Assembly: GCA_001695595.3 (NCBI GenBank)
Contig: MBPM02000036.1
Span: 620,001-684,000, forward strand
Direction of reading: 5' to 3'
DNA length: 64,000 nt
Source of the DNA: Plasmopara viticola
Lineage: Eukaryota; Oomycota; Peronosporomycetes; Peronosporales; Peronosporaceae
Both the position numbers and the translations under genes were made by a program. The notes below the pieces were generated by a model, which was not told the DNA's origin, made no database searches, and saw only the letters and a list, made by a program, of their open reading frames with translations. Below are positions 1 through 10,160 of this stretch, one piece after another (the stretch's first letter is position 1; every line of letters starts with the position of its first letter).

Positions 1-870
1 TTGACCGCCCTAAGACGCTGTTAGCAAGCCCGAGAATTTTCAAATGAAGCGGCTTATGAGAAATAACGAGTGTAAGGACTTTGAGACTCTTATGAGTCCC
101 AAGATGCTTTTATTTTTTTCACAAATCGGTGGGTACCTGTTTCCTTTGCTATATAAGCGAGTGGGGACGGCCATACGGTGGCTATAAGTGTATACAGCCA
201 TCACCATACTGGCGAATTGCCTTAGAAGCTTAGCCTCAAAGGCTGTGCCTATAAAGTTGGACGAGTTTGGAGCTCACAACATATAAGAGCGACTTCTTGA
301 CGTAGTTTGACAACCCATCCTATTATGCACGTCGAACAATCCGAGTGTAAAGCTTGCAGATCACAAGTCCAGTAATATTTACTTGGGAGAAGGGTAGATC
401 AGCAGATGCTGCGGCTTGAACATCGAGGTCAACTCCGAAAGATCTCTCAATGCGCACACTCGTTTGCGCGGGAGTTTATGTTGGTTTTGTTACCTTGCTT
501 CACGGACCTCGTGGAAGTTGTTGGAATGGCTCTGGTAAATTTGTATGAGAACGGATACGATTGATATCTCCAATACAAGTAGAAGAAGCTGTGAGACTCT
601 GTCGACGTTTGGTCGCCACAGCTCCGGGTGTGACAGAAAACTTTTTATCTAGGATTAAGGGCCCTAGCATCTTATTTGAGGCTAGACAGATCTACATGAT
701 CCGCCTTTATGGTCAGTGCCGTTCGTGTTTGCTGCTGTAAATTCACTATAACCCTGGCGGTGCTTTGGCTCTACTACCTTTGACGTGTTTGGATTAATAC
801 ACACCATGACAACTCTCGAGAAAGAAACTGAGGGCAACAGACTATTAGTTGTGCATACAAATTGTCGACA
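1..870. other. Gene-free AT-rich stretch
   Basis: No reading frame here has recognisable protein similarity, and the short open frames have no coding look. I see no tRNA, rRNA or clear repeat. It is probably decayed intergenic DNA. Confidence 0.5.
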
Positions 871-1615
871 ATTCAAGATACCATTTCGTGTAGTGAATCA
901 CTTTGGCGCGTCAATAACTTTTGCAGGCCGGCAAACAATTTTGGTCGAGCATAATTACCGATGCACTAATTCATTAGCGTACATAAATGAACTTTGTTTC
1001 GATGGGCTAATGAAATAGATTTGGACGGATTGAGAGCTGAAAAGACTAGGATGGAAATCTAAAAATTCTGACGGCACGGAGCCGTTTCATGTTTTTGACA
1101 TCGACTCGATCAAGGGTAGCCCTGGCGAAAATGTCCAAATCCCGGATAGAGTAAGCGGACTTAAGCTTTGTGTACAAGTGGCTCAATCTCATACCATAAG
1201 ACTTTAATTGTGCTTGTTGCATTTTTGAAGAAAATCCTGGAGAAATTTGCTCCTGGGATAGACGTGGAAGATATCAGAAGTATTCATGTCTCGCCGAAGA
1301 TAGCCGTGACGACTCTCAAATTTTTCTTTAGCGGGCAATTGAATTTTTCCGGTCAATTTAGCTAATGGGTCTGCCGACGATAGCGCTTTCAATGTGGATT
1401 ACGTAGTACCACGAGCTGCGGGTTGCATTAATGCGTAAAGCAGAAAGAAATATGATACATTTGATCCTCATATATTTGGATGGTTTTGTGGCTAAGAAAA
1501 AAGCTTTTTGCTGATTATGCATACTGAGTACGATAACGATTGGGTATTGTGTTTACGCTGCGCTTCAGAAGCCCTTACACATTTATGGCTTTGTTAAAAC
1601 GAAAAACGAAAATTT
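871..1615 (+). repeat. Old diverged duplication, copy A
   Basis: This stretch can be aligned by eye with 4,945-5,635 in the same orientation. Shared landmarks are CAGGCCGGCAAACAATTTT (about 925 and 4,969), a CGGGCAATT block (about 1,331 and 5,361), GCATTAATGCGTAA (about 1,425 and 5,450) and GCATACTGA (about 1,518 and 5,550). Between landmarks the two copies differ by many substitutions and indels, so this is an ancient repeat. No protein family is recognisable in either copy. The best preserved open frames (1,168-1,365 here, 5,118-5,360 in copy B) are not obviously the same protein. Confidence 0.65.
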
Positions 1616-4600
1616 TGAATACGAAGATGAGTATAAACTTTGTCAGCGTAATTGGACAAAGACAGAATAAAGTATCAGTTCGTTTGAAGCCCACGGTGCT
1701 CGAGGAATTGCATCTGCTTCACCACGCGCTTCGTGTGAAAGTGCAGCTGACCTTGTCGGTCCAATAGCGCCAAACCAATTGCTTTTCTCTAGAAGATATA
1801 CATATCCATGCTAATCAGCAACGTCTACGCAACCAAATGTATGCTAAAAAAATTTTGAGGCGGCCCCAAACTTTTAAAGCTCTTGAATAAGAGATATGCG
1901 CTTTTGACTATATTGCTTATTAGCATTCCAGTTGGGTATACCCGCCGCGCGTCCCAGCAAAAGGTGCTCTGAGCGCACCTGATGATCGTTTACTTTTGTA
2001 GTAAGTTTAGAACTCTTCCAGCTGCTCAAAGTCGCAGTGTGAATATACAGACTATCCGCCACTGAAAAATACGGTGATAACTATGAGCAGTATCAGCTGC
2101 TGTTTGGCGACCGGCGCTTACCATTTCAGAGAGACTGAGCGCGGGGTAATTGCTATAAAGATGCTGTGAACATCTCAGAACGCATATGTACTGAGAGTTA
2201 CAATACCGCTTGAGATGGCAATTTTGAAATAACGTTGGCGTCAACAACGTCCTGGGATACGTCTAGTCTTGATTTCTGGCTAACGTTTGAGATCGCTCGT
2301 CTTTTATCTGGATTTTAGTGCTCGCAGATTGTTGATGCATGAGACTTCACATGTCAAGAGCAGTAATCCAGAGCACCGACAGGTTGATAGGAAAAACATA
2401 CATCCGCAAACACGATCGGCACTGCCTTTAATGACGGAGCATGTAGATCTTATAACCCTTAGTCAGCTACTCGAGCATTTATGTTTGAATGCTTATCGTC
2501 CTAAGGCACACGTAGCTGCGACAACCAAACGTCGACAGGATTTTTTAAAATACTGCAGACGAGCAGAATACAATGATCTAAGAAGAGATCAAGCCTGCAA
2601 TGAAGAATTGTAGATAGTGGGGTTGAGGAATCATATATAAAAACTGAGCAGATTCAGGGCGGATGTAATCAGGTGCTTTCGAATTCGCGGAGAAGGGTTG
2701 GAGAATGTTTCCTCCCTAGTCTTTACTTTGGATATCGATTTTGGCACGCTTTCCTAAACACTACTTTAGATGGAGTTGTCATGTACATGCAATAGCCAGC
2801 AAGCGTTGATGATGAGGATTTGTGCTTTTGTGTTCTTTAACAAAAGCACCAAGCTTATGGCAAATTCACTTATTTCGTTGAAGAGCATTTTTTTTAACTT
2901 ATCGGCGAACAAATTATTCTTTTGGTGACCTAACATAGCAAATGACATAAGAAGGATGAGCAAAATTAATTTGTATTAAAAATCAAAGATTAAGTGCATT
3001 ATTTCTTGGAAAAGAAAGTATTTAACAAGCCCTGGAAATTATTATATTAAGCGCAAACGGCATTAATCAATAAGACCTTGAAACGATTTCAAAAGACAGC
3101 ATCTTACCAAATTCGCTCTTTACAGATCATAAGCGTGTTTTTTTCATCTTAACAGCAAAAACTAACATAAAGGCATACCAAGTATTCTGTAATTAAATCT
3201 AAAGCCAATAGTCACTTTCTCATAGGCGCCCTGGCATTGCCGATGCAGTACGAAGACTACACTAGCAGCTGACGAATGCTTTAGAATTGCGTAATGTAAA
3301 TTTGGTATTAGTTATGTAATTCACGCTGACACGGGCTGCAAAGCATGTTTTACCTTGAGAAATATTTGCATTTGATAAATTAACGCGATGCAAACATGTG
3401 AAACAGTAATGCATGCTAGTCGAAACTTATGATTGCAATTACTTCGTGGAAGATGTACCTCATAGTTACAAAGAGTTGCACAGATCTTTAATTCAATCCG
3501 AGTCCGATCGAATTGTGAATCAATGTAGGCAGCTTTTTTGGGAGTGAAATGCAATATGCAAAAGACTGGGACTATTGTGAAAGGGACTAAGCAAAAAAGA
3601 GTCTGGGCAGTACGTTTCGACTTGAGACAGCATAGAAAATATGTTCACTGAAGCTTTGAAGCTATAGCCGTTTAGCAAGATTACGCGTTGTTGATGCCGA
3701 ATAGTAGACGATAGGAATAAAAATATAGCGACTAACAGAAATTTGTTTTGGAAAATTATAAACTTTGCCGTTCGACTGAGATTCTAAGGACCTGTCTTCA
3801 CATACAATACTGCGGTCAAGCAACTTGGTGCATGGCTCAAAACTGAGAAAAGAATTCTTATAAAGGAATTGATGCTTAAGCTTTCCTCCTCGCACAATTG
3901 GTGCGTTGCGTGTTGTGGTCTCACTACCATTCTCCATTTTACCGGGATTTATCATCTAATATTGAATATAGAAATGCTACTTTTTATTGTTCGCTTTATA
4001 TCCTGCATGCTTCTCCAGGAAGACGCACAGTCTTTTCGCCTTACAACCCGTAAAGGTGAGAATTGTGTCGCTTCATGCAGCACGTTATCTTAATACGAAG
4101 GCTCACAAGATTAGCAGCAAAGGAAGATCATAGAATTTTGCTACTAAGCAAGCAAGCTAATCAAACAAAAAGGCTACTTTTCTTAAAATCTTATACGATA
4201 GTGTATGTTGCTATTCGGTAGCCGTCATTTGCAGCTCTTAAGAAAGTTTGATTTGTACGTCATTATAGCCAGAGAACTTGTAGGTAAACATGTTCATGGT
4301 GTATACTTTGCTTGAAGAATCCCAGCTATTTGTACATCTGTAAGAAAAGTTCTGATTTGTATGTTGTTGTTTTGCCAGCATGGATGACTTCTACGTCGTG
4401 AAAGCAAAAAACAGCACGTTGTGTGAGGCAAAACTTTCGCACTCAATACGGTTGAAAAAAAGTCGAACATAAATCGGAAATAGCGACAGATCCATGCTTG
4501 TTAAGACTTTAAGAATGCAGCAGCACAAGCACCTATTATAAAGAAGAGCTGATATCAAAATTTCCGAATGCACTTTGTATAGTACACTAGATTTGGTAGG

Positions 4601-4944
4601 TGATTGCTTAATCACAACGAGGGCCTGATGTAATTTGATATATGCATCGCGGTGATTGGTGCACCATGTGATTTGCTATGGAAGTGGAAAATGATGCCAC
4701 AAGAGTTTTCAGCGCCCCGACTGCGTTAAGTATCTTTTCCCGAATATTCTTTAACCATCACGGATCCTCATAGAGACATGGTGCTGGCTAAATCGAAACA
4801 GTTTTATGTGATTGATACAAATCATTGGACTAAGCTCCTGAACGCATGACGGCTCTTGAAGAAGAATCATAGAGCGATATACTGCTGATCGTAAAGACAA
4901 ATTAACAATACAAAAGATATGAAATAGTATTTCTTGCGATAAAA
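1616..4944. other. Gene-poor stretch, nothing recognised
   Basis: This 3.3 kb is AT-rich with only short open frames. The longest is 2,287-2,613 on the plus strand (108 codons); it has no signal peptide or familiar motif and I do not call it a gene. I see no RNA gene, transposon terminus or tandem array. Confidence 0.5.
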
Positions 4945-5635
4945 CATCTTGGCGCGTTGTTAAGTTTCCAGGCCGGCAAACAATTTTGGTCGACCAAAAA
5001 TTGTTAGCAATGCAAAACGAGAGGCAGCGCATATAACTTCACTTGGTTACGAATGACTAATGAATATGCGTAAGCTTTTTTTAGGCTAAAGGACTTGGCC
5101 AGGAAATTCTAAGAATTTTGACCGCACGGAGGATCATGAAAGCTCTGACTAAAGAGCCGGAAGCCCTAATCGATTTAGCAGACTTGGTCTATGGGTGCCA
5201 GTCGCTTAATCTCTTACAACAAGGCTTTTATGAATCTCTTTTGATTCCTATTGTGCACGTAGCAGCTTTAAATGGAAATCTGAGTAATTATACGCTTAGA
5301 ATCGACATAATGGATATCGTAAGCAAAACTATCACCCGTGACGACGTTATTATTATTTAGCGGGCAATTAGCATTCGCCGGTAGAAATAGCTACCGATTC
5401 TGTTGACGATAGTCTTTACTCTGGATTAAATAGTACTGCTAGGTGCGGGTAGCATTAATGCGTAAGAGCAGGAAGGAATCTGGTACATATCGGATCCTCA
5501 AATAGTTTGAATGGTCTCGTGCTTGATAAATAAGCTTCTTGCTTAGTAGGCATACTGATAAAGACACCGATTAAGCTCGTACGCTTTAAAAGCTCTTATA
5601 TTCTATTGCTTTGTTATAGAATAAGTCAGCTATAT
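4945..5635 (+). repeat. Old diverged duplication, copy B
   Basis: This is the partner of 871-1,615. It contains an 80-codon open frame (5,118-5,360) rich in Leu/Ile/Asp with no family I recognise. If the ancestor was a gene, this copy is the better place to look for its remains. The order and spacing of the shared blocks match copy A. Confidence 0.6.
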
Positions 5636-5956
5636 ATGCAAAAGCTCAAATTTTTGTTACGTACCTTCTCATGTAATATACGCATACACACATGCACACA
5701 CTATTAAGACTTGATCACTCCCCAGTTGGACGCTCCACGATACTGATGGTCGGTACTTGCCTGACACTGAGAACAAAGTTTCGTTCAGCAACCATTTTGG
5801 GGCACTTGAGCGAAACGAAACTTCATCGATCTCTCTTGGAACAGGCACGGACTTCTTTAGCAGATTCTGCTTTGCTTAGTAGCCACAAATCCATTGGGAC
5901 AGAATCGAAGTCAGCGGGCACACGGGCATCATATATCAGAACAAAGAGCTGATCAA

Positions 5957-6142
5957 ATGAAGAGTCTTAAAAAAGCAAGTCTGTCTGTCGCGGTTTTCCT
6001 TTTAAACAATCCAATTGTATCGGGACAAGCCTTACTTTCTTACCACAATCCGTTCGACTTGTTTGGGAAATGCGAATCATATACAGCTACATACAGACGT
6101 ACCAGAACCGTTCCAACAGCTTTCACGAAGTCTGTGAAGTGA
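5957..6142 (+). CDS. Candidate small secreted peptide, unrecognised
   Basis: A 61-residue frame begins at an ATG at 5,957. Its start looks like a signal peptide: two lysines near the N-terminus, a hydrophobic core LSVAVFLL, and a plausible cleavage site near SGQA. The mature part is short and basic with one Cys and several Tyr/Arg/Thr residues. No RXLR, LFLAK or EER motif is present. The frame is open upstream to 5,894, but the signal-like sequence makes 5,957 the better start. It stands alone in decayed DNA and could be chance or the stub of a decayed effector. Confidence 0.25.
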   Translation: MKSLKKASLSVAVFLLNNPIVSGQALLSYHNPFDLFGKCESYTATYRRTRTVPTAFTKSVK

Positions 6143-7044
6143 GAAGACCAAGCCAATAAATAAGAATATCAAGTCTCTCGCAAAAGTGTGTTTGGCTCAC
6201 TACGTGCTTCACATGTAACTGTAGCTGGGCTTAATGCCTTCACAACGAGGAGCAACAACTTTTGCGCAACCGAGTGCACGCAATAGAGACTGCTTTCGAA
6301 GACTTCCTCGATGGTCAAGCCGCATTTAATATTGATACGCCCGCCGGTCTATCTTGAAACCAGGTAGGCATCTTTAGACATGTGATCCGCAATATTTGCA
6401 TTCGGATCGATCGGCGCGCGCAATAGTGTGGCAGGTCCAAACTACATAGTGAGCTTTAGGCTCGGCCAACTTTCCGTACACAGCCTCTAAGGTACAAAGC
6501 TTCTTGGCAAGTTGGCCAGTATGGTGGGAATTCTGTACCTTTGCGGCCACCGTAAAGCCATCCGCAATCGCTTGATAAGCGATAAAGGGTAGTAGTTCAC
6601 AGATTTGTCGAGATCATGGAAGCACCTAGGGACTTGTAATCCAATCAGACGGTGGTGAGCGTTATTTACTGCTCTTGCGTCCTCACTATAAAGCGTCAGG
6701 TCGGTCATAACGAGGGCTATCGAATCAGCAAATATGGCTGCTAGACGGCCGAATCATTAAATTATGACCATACCAGCAACAAACAAGCTGCTTTGGTACT
6801 CAAAATCATAAGACTGTCTTTGCACTTAAAACTTCAAGGCTGTGACATAGTTAAAAACCGCGCTTGTGCCTTAAACGGAAAGTCGAGATGGATCTCTTGC
6901 GAAAGTGACGTTTGGGCGAAGAAGGCTCTGACGATAAATTCGAGGATTCTTTAGCCAAAACCCAAACAACACAGAAAACGTTTTTTCGGATCCGTGAGAT
7001 TAGTATGCAATTTCTCAACTTAATTAGACGACAGGAAAAAGGTC
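6143..7044. other. Gene-poor stretch
   Basis: Only short frames are present. A 73-codon minus-strand frame (6,487-6,708) and a CxxC pair just downstream on the same strand (about 6,380-6,470) vaguely recall zinc-binding transposase remains. This is too weak to name. Confidence 0.4.
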
Positions 7045-7177
7045 GATTGACTTGTAGCTCACGACGCTCGTGGGATAACTATTTTCTCTTTGAAGAGACG
7101 ACGCTCGTGGGATAACTATTTTCTCTTTGAAGAGAAAATAGTTATCCCACGAGCGTCGTGAGCTACAAGTCAATCGA
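7045..7177. repeat. Fold-back palindrome with an extra tandem unit
   Basis: The 47-bp left arm (7,045-7,091) is an exact reverse complement of the right arm (7,131-7,177). A 37-bp unit inside the left arm (7,062-7,098) is repeated in direct orientation immediately after it (7,099-7,135), so the order is unit, unit, inverted unit. This suggests a replication template-switch, or an assembly or library fold-back error. No TIR-flanking duplication is evident. Confidence 0.9.
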
Positions 7178-8139
7178 CGGATAGGTATCCATGACAAGCA
7201 TGACCCGCACGATCATGTTCCACGTACACTCAGCCGCTTTTGAGAAGGCCATGATAATGCTGTGATGCTGACTCAAATTTTTCAGGCAGCACGATAAGAA
7301 GGGCTCGCGAAGCCAGGACCCATCTTAAGCTCCGGTTTTGGACTTCTTAAAGCAGATAGCATTGTCATCTTTTGTAAAAATGCTCCAACAGTAACGAAAT
7401 ATCGCTCACAGGTGTACACTGACCGCGTGTGCAATCAGTTGCTACACCCCTTCGGGGCAAACCAGATCTCTTGGTATATTTAGTACAATTTGCGCGCTTT
7501 AAGGCAAATGAATACACTGCTCCATCCTTACACAGAGTCAGTCTAAACGACTCAGGTGTGATCCAAACATAATGTGCTTCTAGGTGTTGCGGGAATGTCG
7601 TCCTGTCTAACTTGCAAACAGCATGAAACCAGGTCTTTGACTTTGTTATGGACTTGCGAGTCGCTCCATTCGCTCCTTAAGTCTTTATAAAAATCCTATA
7701 CTTACCATCTAGCGCAGTAAACTCTACTTATATGCATGAGGTAGATATGTACTGCTTTTTTGTTAATTTGGTCTTCTTATTGATTAGTAGCAATTTTGTG
7801 TGTACACACTGGGCTCGTAATATTTTTAATAAACAAGACGCGTGCACCTTATATTCTCATATAAACTACTTGACAAGTAGTATAAGAAGTAGTACTCTAT
7901 CTTAAGAGTGAAGCCATAAATCTAGCAGTGAAGGTGCCTGTTGATGGGCGCCGTTGTTTAGGTAGGAGTAATGCAGATGTGTCTGCTTCGAAGTCCCACC
8001 CGACGTCCAGGATCGTGCACAATCCGCGGCGAGCGATTAAATGAGTACTGCGAAACTCACGCCAAGAATAGTAATTTATCAGACCATCGATTTGTGCGAT
8101 TCTCTGATGTTGTAATAGTAATTAGTACAATAGTTTTTA
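7178..8139. other. Gene-poor stretch
   Basis: No supported gene. A short inverted pair CTACTTGA/TCAAGTAG lies near 7,866. The 60-codon frame at 7,971-8,153 runs into the SINE tail and has no recognisable content. Confidence 0.45.
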
Positions 8140-8146
8140 AGCCAGT

Positions 8147-8479
8147 AATGTAATGTAATGTATTACGTTATCGCGTTGCCAAGTTATGCACGTGCTAGGC
8201 TCAGTCTGGCTAGTCCACAGCATAGAGTGGTGCCCGCATACGTCGGGTCTCGTTCGGCGGGCAGTGCAGCCAGCACCGAGGTCGTGAGGGTCTTCCATTA
8301 CTTTGTTTAGCTCTGACTTGGTAAGAGCCCAGGTGGCGCCCTGGTGCTGGAGACCGTCGCGTCGAGAGTGAGACTCATTAGAGACCTGCAGATGCCCGAG
8401 GACACCTGCCCGAAGCGCGCGAGCATTTAGCCCCCGCGCTTGGAAGCAAGGCGTCACCCCAACCTTTTCCAAAGCTTTC
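8147..8479 (-). mobile_element. SINE-like element, family S1, copy 1
   Basis: About 333 bp flanked by a 7-bp target duplication, AGCCAGT, at 8,140-8,146 and 8,480-8,486. Read on the minus strand it begins with a GGAAAAGGTTGGGGTGACGC head and ends in a short tandem tail, written (TAATG)n on the plus strand. Three more copies lie at 47,461, 47,865 and 56,850, each with its own target duplication and nearly the same head, so the unit is full-length rather than a truncated LINE. I see no convincing tRNA A or B box. A frame of about 107 codons runs head to tail on the minus strand. Confidence 0.8.
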
Positions 8480-8486
8480 AGCCAGT

Positions 8487-9986
8487 GTAAAGTAAATTAT
8501 AAATTCGAATAAGACCAAATATTTTCTTTACGACTGTCTACTTCTCGTTTAGCACTTAACCCAGCTTTTCTCGTAAGGCAGTCGCAAAATTAAGGATCCG
8601 ATTTTCTATTCGATAAGTGACGAGCAATTTTATCGACGTGGTAGAAGAACTGGAATGCCCGATAATTGCTACACGACTAAAAATTCAGTTTTGAGACAAT
8701 CAAGGCCTCATAATCGACGACGCGGAATTTAGTCATTGACGTTCTAGTTGACAGAGTAGCTTCCATCAACATGGTCTCACAATCAACTGTTGACACTGAA
8801 AACAACATCCAGAACGACATCTCCTGCACCAAGATTAGTTGTATTCCGCCTTGTGCAACTGAACTTGCTAGCTTGGAAATTGTGAACCTTGTTGCTTAAG
8901 AGAAGGCAATAGCAACGCAGCAAACTACAGCGTGTCTTGCCTACCCACCTACTGTCCAAGTGCGTGACGCGCTTACGCCCCACTGAGTCGTACCCGCTCT
9001 TCTTGACGTTGCATAACTTCGATCGCGCTTTGCTCCAGAAGGACCAGATCCACGTACCATTTTTCGTCATCACAAATCACGACACTCACTTCACTCGTCA
9101 CCAAGAACGCAACTTTTACCTTGAAGTGCTCAAGTGCCACTCTCTCTTGTTCAGTCGTTGCTACTTTACTTCCACTGGTCGCAAAGGTCGTGATAAATAC
9201 CCTTACCCAAATGTACGAAAAAAAGAGAGCTAAAAAGGGTCGTAAATATAAGTTCGTCAGTAATTTAAAATTGACTAGAAAGAAGTACGATCATTGTAGT
9301 ACCCAAGACCTTGTATCGATCCTTAGTACTTTCGCCCTGATGCTACGGACCCAGGGTCGGTCCAGATGGCCAGCGAGTACTGGAGTTGCGGCTTTAAAGG
9401 CTCAGTAGTACATGTTCCAAATGATGTGGTACGAACTCTGTCGACTGCACACCAGCAATGCTGAGAATGAGGCCATAACCTACTGGCCCTACGGCGTCTA
9501 TATGTACCGTATACCGGTATTTAAAAAAGACTTTGAGTGTGACAAAGCTAACGGGTACATTAGTCGCACTAGAATTTCGGATAATTGGCGTATACCTTCG
9601 GATCGCGGACTCGGTATACATTCTCTTCACTAGGAACAACAAAGTGTATGCTCGATAGAAACCCACTATCGTCCAAAGGGTTTTCAGCAGTCGAGCTTTC
9701 TTTATCCGAGGTCCGACTATACACGGTATACGCCTTGCTGCTCGCCCACACAAACCCACGCCTCCTGCCCACCCAAGTAGGACGGGACCCCCCAGCCAGA
9801 GCGCCGACGTCCAGCCAAGGCAAAGCGTCGGCACGTTCCCCTGAGTCAGTGACAAGGACTCGACCTCTTGGTGGCGCGATTGTCGAGCAAAAAAGGGCAG
9901 CCATCCATCAGCTCGACGTGTATACTGAAAGAAGAGAGAAGCGAGAACCGAGGTGGTAAGGCTTTTTCTTCCGTATTACGAGATGG
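8487..9986. other. Spacer upstream of the Puf gene
   Basis: 1.5 kb without a named gene. The frames at 8,937-9,233 (98 codons) and 9,121-9,408 (95 codons) on the plus strand have a somewhat protein-like composition but match nothing I know. GC content rises from about 9,700. The last few hundred bases probably hold the promoter and 5' leader of the Puf gene. Confidence 0.45.
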
Positions 9987-10160
9987 ATGGAGAGCGATGG
10001 CGAGGGCAGAGACTTGATCCGCGTGGTTACCCACTTTGCAACCTGTCGCTTCTCGCTCGCTCTCTGGATCCAGTTTGTACCCATTGCACGACGAAAGACT
10101 TACCACTCTTTCTTACCTTGTACTAGACGAAGTGTGGTGTCGTCACGCGCACGTCAGTTC

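Noticed and set aside
6360..6710. Possible BED-type or hAT transposase remnant on the minus strand (one CxxC and a Trp-rich stretch)
   Set aside because: Only one cysteine pair, no catalytic motif and broken frames; not enough to name.
9394..9904. Overlapping 110-150-codon frames on the minus strand upstream of the Puf gene
   Set aside because: They lie opposite GC-rich leader and promoter sequence, overlap each other, and show no domain; most likely chance frames.
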